A DNA stretch of 64,000 nt. Origin: Mimachlamys varia. Lineage: Eukaryota > Mollusca > Bivalvia > Pectinida > Pectinidae. Of the stretch, positions 48,083 to 60,000 are shown one piece after another (within the stretch, counting starts at the first letter, position 1; the number at the start of each line of letters is the position of its first letter). A model generated the notes under the pieces. The model was not told the DNA's origin. It saw only the letters and a program-made list of their open reading frames with translations, and ran no database searches. The stretch covers positions 37,417,405 to 37,481,404 of the forward strand of contig OX392530.1 in the NCBI GenBank assembly GCA_947623455.1, in the 5' to 3' direction. A program made the translations under genes and the position numbers.

Positions 48083-51000
48083 GTTAGTTTGTTCTCTCAT
48101 CCATGTTGAGGTTTTAGCCCACTATCATCAGATGGTGGGAGGCTGTTCAAATCGCCGTTGTCTGTCGCCTGTCCTTAAACAATTAATTCTTGTTATCGCT
48201 ATTACTTCAGAAGTTTGGGTTTGATCTTTCTCAAGTTTCATATTTCAGTTCCCCTTGGTCCTAGTTGCACCCTCTTGAGTTTGGGACTGATTGGAAAAAC
48301 AAAATGGCTGACAGGCGCCATCTTAGATTTTGACAATAGCTATTTCTTGAGGTTTTTGTAAAATTTCATATGCAGGTTTCTCATGGTCCCTTTATATATA
48401 TATATTTAGTGCGACCATTGACAGTTATAAAGATTAAATATTATATTTCCATCTCTTTTGACTCTTAAAAGGAATATGTCATTATATTAAGTGCACATAC
48501 GATGAAAGGACGTGAAAAGATACAACTTTTAAAGAACATAAGGATCATCAAGCGATCAATGAATCGTCTGTGTTATGGCAATTACAATGTACAATGTGTT
48601 AATTATTTTGGGGCCAATTCATCCACCAAAGCTCGGATGTATTTTACAAAACATGGTTACTTATATTATTACTTTAAAAAAAAAAAAAAAAAATGTTAAG
48701 GGTAGGTTATAATAGGCAAACAAAACAGTAGGGTACGCGTACAAGGTTCTGAAAGCAGAATTTACATAATCATTTAATTACATACATGTATAAACAAAAC
48801 TAAAGCATTGGAGCTAGTATATATGATGTATGATTTTAGGTTCTATCCTGTTTGAAAGGTACAATGTACTGTATCATTGTTGATCAACTTGTGTTTTATT
48901 TTTATGTTTAGGTGCACGGCAAATTTTGAGCAGTTCTAATAGCCAGGTTGGTTTAGCAAATCAAGTTTCAAAACTTTTCAAAAATGAAAAGACAAGCTTC
49001 CAGCCTAGGACAACCGCACCTTACAGTTTCGATTCCAGAGGAAATGTTATGAGAAAACAAGCAAGGAATCGGGGAAAGAGCAAACAATCAAAGATCTTTT
49101 CTAAGACGTACAAAGTGGTTTTTATAAAAGACGTGGATCTGCCGATTATATACAGTCGGAATCAAGTGTTAACTGAAGGCATATTTATTCTCTCATCAGA
49201 TGATGATGAGAGGACCATTAAATCAAATCTTGTGGGAATTGTCAAAAATTGCACTGAGCTGCCCATGTCATCACTCAAAGAAAGTGATCTCACAATTCTT
49301 TCAGCTGCATGTAAGCAACTATCTTTGCCATGTCTTCCTGATGGATTTGAGTGGGATGGAGAAAAACTCCGCACAAACATTGGACAGGGAAAACTTTATG
49401 TTTTAGTGACTTCCACAAATGCACCGGTGAGTAAACATTATATATGATCTGGCATGAATTTTCATTCATATTAGAACTAAGATGCAACATTTTGATGTAC
49501 TTTTTTTAGCCCACCATCATCAGCTATTCAAATGACCTCAGTCATGTGGTTCTTCCTTAAATAATTCTTGTTAACGTTATTTCTTGGAAAGAGCTGGAGG
49601 GATCATTCTCAAATTCCATATGTAGGTCGCCTTTGGTCGCTAGTTATGCCCATTACATTTTGAGACTGATCTGAAAAACAACATGGCCACCAGAAGGCCA
49701 TCTTGGATTTTGCGAGTTAATTGCAGTTTGTTATCGCTATTCATTATTAAATTCCTGGAAGATAGATAACCATATTAAATGGGTCATGAGACTTCTTGTT
49801 GCATATGGTATATTTGATATTTGTTTGCAGTTCCTTGAATTAAATTCTTGCTGTAAAATAGTTGATTTCATATTTTATTGAAGGAAGTTAATGACCCTGA
49901 TGACTTGCCAGATATCCAACCATGTGACAATGCAGGACTGGAGGTAAGAATACATATTAAATCTTGAATATTTTTGTTTCCCTTATCCATGAGGGGAAAT
50001 AATTTTTACTGTCCTGATTCGAGATGCTCTTGCCATATAGAAGTCATCACTAATCATTTGTTTTTTAACAATATGGCACATCCTTAATTATAAATGACTC
50101 CAGCTGTAAATAGGATGTACAACAATAAAAAAAACAAAAAGCATGTTTTTTAATGCAAAGCTTACTTTCAAAGCTGTGTATTATTGAAGCTTGCAGGTGG
50201 TTTGACCCAATTGTACTAATTTTCACAATGATGACACCTGTTGTCTCACTCTGCCATATCGAGGCTGCCGTCATTACCTGGTATCTACCAGACAAAATTT
50301 TCACTCGTCTATGTAATTTTATAATATCGCCTTGAGCGGAAGACTGCTTTTTATCCGTTTTACCTGTTAGGAAGAAACCTATCCCTGTTCAAGTCAATGG
50401 ATACTCTATTGTAAGGATAATATGAAGCAATAACTTTTTGTCTTAATATTATTGTTTAAAAATTCTTGCTGTAAAATAGTTGATTTCATATTTTATTGAA
50501 GGAAAAACTGTATGTGATGGTGAAGTCATCTAAAGAACATTTACAGGTAATGTTTGAACAATATCCTTTCATATTATTCCCCTGTTGTTTGAAAATGGCA
50601 GGACCATATGTTTCCCCTCCGTTTTTATCATCTGTCTGTCACGCACCAGTTTTCCAGACTTTTTTTCGTTGATCACTTTCGAGATAGGTATATTGAACTG
50701 AAATTTAGACTAAATTTTAGTGGATGTCTTTCCATATTTTCAAGAAAGTAGTTACCACGACTACTTGCACAATTATATACATGTATATAGAAGATCTAAC
50801 AGAAGTGTTCATGTAATATCAAAACCAGGAGTGTAATAAATTCAATATTACATGAACACGGGTGTTAGTGCCTTGTTAAAGTTTTCCTCAATACTTCTCT
50901 TTAATGATACTTTAATGATTTTATTTTCACTAGAATGTGGCAACAGTCAATTGCATTTTTGAAAATAAAATTGACGTCATATTTATCGTTTTTATTGCAT

Positions 51001-54000
51001 GGTAATATTACATGGGTAATCACTCAGGTGTTCTTTAAAAGATTGACAAATAATTTCCTCTCACAATTTTTGTCAAGAGTTATAATCCTTGCATTAAATG
51101 TAGACTTAAAAGAATTTTGTCAAGAGTAATAAATATAAGGCAAGAATAATGGATGAAAAAAAATTCTACTAGACGACAAACGGACAATTTATGACAGATA
51201 GGCCTCGTCAGTGCCGGAACATATACGTAGTGGAGGCAGGGTATGGATAAGTGTATAGGTATACATAAAATATATGGGTTTGTGAATATAAGTTAGCCTG
51301 TTGCCTTCAAGACTTTGTATGAAGATAAGAATGGACATGCATGTGATTGAGAAAATTATGTATTCAATTCTTTTCTATTTGTATTACAATGCACTTTGTA
51401 TAAGGATATTTGGAATGAAAACTAACATACAATAGAAATACATGAATATTGGCATTTAATATAGATGTTTGTTTTAGAGTGTATTGAAGAATTTTACATT
51501 CATCTTGGAATTTGAAATCATTTTAACAGATGGTATTCAGGAATTTTGCACTCAGCTTGGATAAGTAAGATTAAGAAACAAGCAAGCTAAAGCACAACAT
51601 GATTGCCCTTGCTTTTTAATTCGTATTTCACTTTTCTAAATTCATATATACATTATTTACCAATATTAATTTCAGTCCTCCTTGACAGATCAACGACCTA
51701 CACCGTCTAGATCTGCAGACGAACAGCAAGCACCATCAACAGACACACGGCAAGCACCATCAACAGACACACGGCAAGCACCATCAACAGACCCACGGCA
51801 AGCACCATCAACAGTCCCACGGCAAGCACCATCAACAGACACACGACAAGCACCATCAACAGTCCCACGGCAAGCACCAACAGCGGACCCTAGGCAAGCA
51901 CCATCTTCAGATCTAAGGCAAGCACCGTCAGCAGACCCTAGGCAAGCACCATCAGTAGATCTAAGGCAAGCACCGTCAGCAGACCCTAGGCAAGCACCAT
52001 CTGCAGAGCTAAGGCAAGCACCGTCAGCAGACTCTAAGCAAGCACCATCGGTAGATCTATGGCAAGCACCGTCAGCAGACCAAAAACAGGCAACCTCTGT
52101 AGAACCAAAACCAGGTTGTAGTTCAATGTTGACTTTGGTGAGTTTATAGTTGAACAATTCAATGCTCCAATGCATCATAAAACTTGTAAAAATGGAAGAT
52201 GCTGCTCATTTTTGAGGCTAAATAAATTAAAACACCATGTTCAGCAAGTCCTAACATGTTTTTATAAGCAGACATATTGGTAAATGGTCGATTGTAAAAT
52301 AAAATACACAGTGTGATTGTACTTTTAAAAAACTGTACAGTAGATAATTACAATGTATAGTACGTAGTATGTTTGTTGTTTAAGCTCACCTTGGTCGAAG
52401 GACCAAGTTGAGTTTATGCTATACCTTTGCTACCGTCTGTCCGTCAACTCATCAACAATTGACCGCTGATCGGAATTTGACCAAATTTGGTGAGGCTGAC
52501 CCCCCAGGGGCCTGAGGGGTGGGCCCAAAATAGGGTTTAACCGGGACAAAATTGCAACAGAATATATTTTTAGTTTTTTTGAAAGGTTGATACCTATATG
52601 ATATTTGCTTGGAAGCATCACTATGGGGTGAGGATTCAAAATTGTACTAATGATTTGGCTGTCTCCCCGTGGTCCAGAGGGGCGGGTCCAAAACTGGTCA
52701 ATATAGCTATACTGATATAAACGACTTCTTTCCCCGAAACCGAGCAATGGATATCTTTCATATTTGCTTAGTAGCATTCAAAATATACAGGTTAAATCAA
52801 TTTTAGATACTTAACTTTGAAAGTTGTTATTATATAATTCAATAAAAAAGTTTTTTCCATATTTGGTTAAATATCTAGGTGAGCGATTCAGGCCCTCTGG
52901 GCCTCTTGTTTTAAATCGCTACAGTGTATAAATAATTGAAACATTTTGCAAGATAATTTTAAAGCAACTAATATATGTCCTCAGAAAAAAAAGACATTTT
53001 TCACAAAACAATTCAGTCCTAATTCGTTGGCATATATTGATTGCCTGCAAGAGGCTAATACATGTAGTTAGGTTTCAACATTTTTGGACCCCGTTCCCCT
53101 TTTGCCCCTGGCTCATCGCTTCTCAAAACACTGATCGTCACTAGTAGTCTCTCTGTTCACTTTCCAGAGTCTGGACTAGTAAAATGAAAACAGGACTTGT
53201 CAAATTAATATTTCACTTGTCTTTTGGACTAACTACTTTAAAAAGTTAGTTTCTAACCCTTAATGCTATGGGGGGAAAGATACTTTTGAATTTATTTCTT
53301 CATTTTATATGCAAAAAATATGTCACTAATTTTTATTGGCATGCATGCAATTTGCAAAATATCATAGCCAGGAAATCCCTGACGACATTCTGTTCCTTTT
53401 CACATTGGTGTTGAATGCCATTTGTATACAATACATTTTTCACTGCATTAGATCATAACAATGTAAGTGACCACAACTGTTTCAACAACTGTTCATAAAA
53501 GGAAAATCAAGTTTAAGATAAATATCCACATGTTTTGTTTTGAAATGTGAAGAAATGTGAATATGAGTGTATTAATGATGGCTACATGTAGATGTACTTG
53601 TATCTTCAAAAAGCAAAATGTGTTTGAATTTTAAGTCACAATCATTTTCTTTTTTATAGGATGATGATGATGATTTCCAAGATATTCCCCGTATACCTAA
53701 AAGGAGGAGAACTTTAAGGAGAGCTGTCCTAAGGTGCAATGATGGTATTGCCCAGTTCGCTGCATCCAGCCATGTAAGTGTTTTTGCCCACCATCGTCAG
53801 ATGATGGGCTATTCAGTATATAGTGTTATATAATGTTATCAAATGCTCTGAAGGAAGAGGGAAAGAAGTATATAAAGCAGAGAAAAGATCATTGTTTCAT
53901 TTGGCTGATATAGATTACCAAGATCCCCCTATAGCTAGGATCTCTTGTTTCTGTTTAATTTATAAACATCTACTTTAAGATGGTTTTGATCAAACTTCAT

Positions 54001-57000
54001 AGATTAAAAAGGACAATAATATATTGCATAAATGTGAGTCTTAAGGATTGCAAGGTCACGGCTACTTTTTGTTGAGAAATCTACATCAGCCCTCCATCTA
54101 GCAGCTTCATTCCGTCAGGGATTTTGATCAAACTTCATGCACTTAATACAAATTATAATTATTATTTTAATTTTAAGATTTTTCCTCTGGCAAAATACTA
54201 TTAAACATAACAATGTCTGGTATTGTGATAAGCTTACCATAACAGAATAATTGGAGAGAGATTGAAAAATGTTGTTCAAATGCTACAGAGCTTTTCAACA
54301 AATGGTTGTCTAGATTTGATCAAACTTCTTGTCTGTTGATTTTGTTTGTTTACTATCACTTACAGCGACAAGCCAGTAATAGAGAAAGAATTAACCAAGA
54401 GGCAAGGTAAAGTGTCAGTCAATTAGTTTCAAATAATTCATTATCAAGCACACAGCTGTTGTATCGAGGTTGCAGACACATTTGATATTAATTCTGAATA
54501 GTGTTTTATGTATTTGAAAGTACATGAATTACTTTTAATGAAAACAGATATGCATTGAAATATTGTAGGCCTTAATTAATTTTGTTTAATATTCCTATCT
54601 GTTGTTTCTATTTTCATACACTTTATGATGTGAAGTGTGAATTAAAACCATTTTTTAGCTCACCTGGACCGAAGGTCTGGTGAGCTTATGCCATGGTGCG
54701 GCGTCCGCCATCTGTCTCCCCTGTCCGTCAACATTTGCTTTTAATCGCTACTAGTCATAAAGTACTGAATGGAATTTTACCAAATTTGTTCAGAAACATC
54801 ATTGGGGGGATGGGAACAGAATATTTTATGAATGGTGGCACTGACCATCATAGGGCCAGTGCGGCAGGACCCAATAAGGGAAATTGAGGTAATTTGTTTA
54901 TATCATGATGTATTTGAACCAAATTTGGTCAGACATCCATAGGGGAATAAGAAGATATTTTGCATAAATGGTAAATGTGCCACCTCTCCTCCTGGAGAAA
55001 TTTACCTTTACTTCCCCCATTGGGCCCCACGTGCACCCTTACAGCGACAAGCCAGTATTAGAGAAAGAATTAACCAAGAGGTAAGGTAAAGGGCCAAATG
55101 GGGGAAGTATCGCTTTGAGACGACCTTCGAGGAAGTGATAAAGCGGTATATAAGAACCTCAAATTATTATTATTATTATAAGTAAAGGTAAATTTCTCCA
55201 GGTAAAGGTAAATTTCTCCAGGTAAAGGTAAATTTCTACTAAACGTTACATTAGTAATGAAATATCCTGGTGAGCTAATGCAGGCCCCATGGGCTTTTTG
55301 TTTTCATTATTATGCAAAATTTATGATAATTGCAGAGAATCCAGCATTGAAATCATTGATTCGGAGGATGAAGAATTACAAAGAGTTCTTGACGAGAGTC
55401 TACGTGAAGCAGTTGAGTAAGTTCCAATGCCCCTGTCATAGTCTGCTTAAATATTGCCAATATTTGTATGCTGCTATTATAGATCAGAGTGTAACCATGA
55501 AAGGTATTTTTTGAAAACTTGATGTTTGTCATAGGAATAAGGGTTCATGTTTGATGGCCAAATGTTCAAAGGTGATATTTAATGGTCACCGTGAACAATT
55601 AAGTTGAATAATTTGTTAATGGGTGGGCCAAATTTGATCAAACATTGAACAAGATGGTAAGGGGTTCATATTTCTATTAATTGATGGGAATGCCCCTGTT
55701 AGGGGAATAAGCAAATCATTTTCCTGCTAACCAAATAATCAAAGTCCGTTCCGAATGGTCAGTTTGACCACTTGCCTTGTTCGGGAAAGCCTGATAAAAA
55801 TAGTGCTGATTACATGCCCTGATGCCTCTTCATTATTTAAAAGAAGTAGTTTATGCTCTCTGATTTCATTCTACAGAAGTACACATAGTCTACCTTCCAA
55901 AGGCATGAAAGCAGTTTTAAAAGACTTGAAAGGCAAAATCAACATGTTTGACACACAAGAGATAACCATCAAACGCAGAAATGTCCTTGGAAGTGTTTTC
56001 AATGCTCTTAGAAGGTCTTCATTTGATCCAACATGCAAGTTATATGTCAAATTCAGCGGAGAATTAGGACTGGACCATGGAGGACCAAGAAGGGAGTTAT
56101 TTAGGTAAATGCCTTTGGAAATCTCTCCATTCCAGAAACTCCCCAAGATAGGTTTGAACCACTATTAAGTTAAATATTATTAGTTTAATGAAGCAAGCTT
56201 GGTGATGGTGGGTTATTCAAATTACTCTGTGTCCGTGGTCCATCCGTAAACAATTCTTGTTATCGCTATTTCTCACAAATAACTTCTAAGGGATCATTCT
56301 AAAATTACACATGCAGGTTTCCCTTCGTCCTTAGTGGTGCATATTGCATTTTATTGTTCTAAGGATAAACAACACATGCTAGGTTTAGTGATGCTGGATT
56401 TGACCTATATTTTCTGCTTGAATGATCATGTTTGAGGACTATGTGATGATAAGGTTAGGAAGAATGGATGAGTCAGTTGTGAAGTAATAATAATACTTCA
56501 CAACTGCGACTTCTGGCTGGTTCAGAAACATTATAATTACATCTATAAATACTGAAAGATTAGTCCAGATTAATTATTTTACACAAATTTCCATTTTCAA
56601 TAATTACTATAGAGCTGCTGATTAATGTATATATATATATGTTTGTTATAACTTTCATTTCTGAATATAAGTTTTAATTATAATTATCATTCAAAACTAT
56701 TAGATCGATTGACTATCAATTAATTGGCTTCCTTATGAAATACCAAAGTTACTACTTTATATTTTAATATACATTTTTGCCACTTGTGTAATTAGGAATA
56801 TGGAGAGGGCTTATATAGGCTGTGCCTGTTGCCCAATCCCATTGACAATTCATCATCAAATGTCAATAAAATTTGTTGAAATGAAAGTAACAATAAGTCC
56901 TACAATAATCCAACTAAATTACATATGGCTGATCTATCCAAGGATACACATCACATTCTAGGGTTTGGATATATATACTTGACATTGGAAAGTTTACTTC

Positions 57001-60000
57001 TTTTTGTTTATTTCAAAATCTGCATGTTTTTACTGGCCACTTTAAAAGAGTTATGTAGAGGTTTATTGAACATTATTACTTGACATTTTTCGTGAATATT
57101 CATGATATTGTATAGTTATAGTGTATACTACACAGCAAATATAAATTACGAATTATATGTGTACAGGCAAGCATTGGGTAGCTTTGACACCATCTCTGGT
57201 TTCAAGAGCACTTACCCATGCAACTTGGACATGAATTTACATACCGGTAGCTCTGTGGTGAAGTGAGATATTGATATCTAACAACTGAAAACTTTCCTAT
57301 TTCATTACACAACACATTGACATTGTGTTTTTTAAGTATAATACCAGATTTCTTTTAGAAATGTGATTAGGGGTCAACAAATTGAAATTGAACACAGTAT
57401 TGGTATGTGTTACTCCAGTGTAATTCCACAATTTCACATATTATTGAGTTTTGGAAAATATCTGGAGTTCGAGTCATAAGATATGAATCTAAAAAATTTC
57501 AAAATTACCAGTATTTGATTCCTATCAAGTTGCATACTTACCTAATACAATATACTGATCATCATTTGACAGTTACATTGATTGAATTAATATGAACGTT
57601 TTGGTGCAGTGAAAGTAATGAATGAAACTTAACAATTCTGTCCTTAAGCAGCAATTGAGTGATAGCTGTTAGAATTCCCAGAGATCTTATTGAGCTTTTG
57701 CAGTGTTCAAGAACTTGCCTTTGTTTATGTTTTTGCTTGCAGCTAATTTCACTTTCTAGAAATTTACTATGAAGTTGGGTTTGTAATTAATTATGTACCA
57801 CATACTTGTAGTATAGTTTTATATAATCATTTTATTGTGTAACTGACATATGACATACTTGATCATTTAGAACATCATTTTCACTTTAATATTTTTGTAT
57901 AGATTAGCAATTAGAGAACTAGCTACCAGCAGCCTTTTTGAAGGGGGAGCAAAGAGCAAAGTATTCAGCCATAATCTGCAGAAACTTGAGGAAGGGCATT
58001 ATGGTTTTGCTGGAGAATTAGTTGGCATCAGTCTTGCAAATGATGGACCAGGGATCTGCCTTTGCGAGGAATTGTTTGCATGTATGACAGGAGTAGCTGA
58101 AATTGTGTTGACTGACATATCGATAGTCCCAGATGCAGACAACAGAGAGGTCCTACAGGAAGTAAGTTCATATAATTGTCACTGATCAAGTTCTCGGATT
58201 AGAGCCATAATAAAGGGTCAAATTTTCAAGGTTTATTTTTTCAAAGCTTCTTCTTTAAAACAAATTGAACAGTTTAGTGGATTTCAAATAATTTTGACAT
58301 GAACATCTAGTAGGGACATGTATTTAACACCAATGTACTCACAACCTGGGGTCAAAATATTTTACTGCTAAATGTTTGATAGTTTATGTTGCGCGATATC
58401 CTTCAGGAAAGACTTCTGGATTGAAGAATGTACATGTATATGAATTTGATCTGTAGACATAAAATAAATGCAGACATGCGAAGTTTCAACTATTTATAAA
58501 AAATGGGTCATTTAATTGTTGCTCAAGGTATTCTGGGACCTAAAATACAAGCAGTTGTACTGCTCATGTGAACTGAGTTTTATGTTTTGTGAAAATACAT
58601 CCATTCATACCTATATTTATTTAAGTTAATATACTTTGTAAGGTAAAATTAAAATATTGCATTTACATTGATACCTCACCAAGCCCTGAAGATGATGTAT
58701 ATTCTGTTGTTTGTTTTTCCTAAGCTAAAGAACATTGCAACAATGGATGAGAGGGATACTTTTTTGGCTAAACGAGGAGATTGGTTAGTTGACCAAGGCT
58801 TTCAAGGAGCATGGAATTTGGGGATAGGAGAGAGTGAAAAGGCAAAGGCTATAGGCTTTCTTGTGAAGCAGCAGATATACTACAGGTGAAATAATATCAA
58901 TAAGTATATATACTTAAGTCCCTGGGATAATAAATTCTAACATGCCTAGAGAACAAATAATAGCAATACTACTTTTTCTAAACAACTGTCTTAACGATGT
59001 CGTTTATAATACTAGTTATGACATTCGGGTGGTCATTAATTTTCCAAAATGTGTTACGTCTGTACTGATCTTCAAAAAAGTGTCACCAATGGAGCGTTCT
59101 AAATTAATTAAGAAATGATTTAATTTATACTTCAAATTTTTGGGCTGTTGTGGAAATGTGACAATAACTTCATCAGCATAAGAAATAATGAAAATCCCTT
59201 AATCATTGGTTTTGTATTTAACATCACTTTATCGCACTGTTCATCAGTCTGACCTTCTTTTGTGAGCATTACTTACTGGTTTGAGTGTATTCAATTGGTA
59301 ACTTTTTCATTTATTTGAGACAAATTTCTAAATTTCAAATGGGTTATGTTGGTGAACTTGAAGAATAGAATTGTTTTTTGAACAATTAAACACATCTACA
59401 ATCTGTAAATAACATGCCAATGTTATTTTGACCAAAAAAAAGTAATTTTGAGTTACATCCCTTTTTGTTTTATGTAGGATATTGTATGATCTATTATTGT
59501 ACATTTCCATTCCAGAACTTCAGCTGAAGTCAACCAGTTCTGTTCAGGTATGAACAAGGTCTGTGGTTTGTGGGATTTGATCAAGAAAGATCCAAGTTCT
59601 TGGAAGACTGTTTTTTGCGAGACAAGAATTGTTACCAAAGCCTTTTTTCTTGAAGAAATTCAGGTTGTATACAGTGCAGAAGGAAGCAATAGGCGGATGA
59701 AGGAGGATGACACCATATATTCCTGGGAAATCTTTCTGCAAGACATAGAAGGTATAATTGAGCCCCGAATCAGAGATACAGGTGCCCTTAGTAATCAGGT
59801 TGTAAATTTGATTTTGATAAATATTTTATTACAATGTTATGAAATAATCAAAAAATAAAAATCAACTAACCAAACCTCAAAGTCAATAGTCAAAGGTCAA
59901 GGTCATATTTTACCATTTTTTCCTGGTAAACATTTTGTTATATAAACATTATGAAGGAATATTGGTCGAAAAATAAAAGGAAAATAGATGTCAACTGGCC

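Larger units (their letters stand above)
54656..55303 (+). repeat. Dispersed repeat B, copy 2, interrupted
   Basis: Head TAGCTCACCTGGACCGAAGG at 54656; tail CCTGGTGAGCTAATGCAGGC with CCCATGGGCTTTTTGTTTT at 55265-55303. The middle (about 54991-55237) is replaced by the foldback segment carrying the second exon 7 copy. Confidence 0.65.

Noticed and set aside
51690..52178. 162-codon minus-strand frame (DGACRGSVDGACR repeats)
   Set aside because: Antisense of the RQAPS coding minisatellite; the plus frame has splice sites, joins HECT exons and fits the phase.
59752..59796. Extending HECT exon 12 to a donor after SNQ
   Set aside because: Would end in phase 0 and put the catalytic exon out of frame; the GTATAA donor at 59752 gives phase 1 and an uninterrupted HECT domain.
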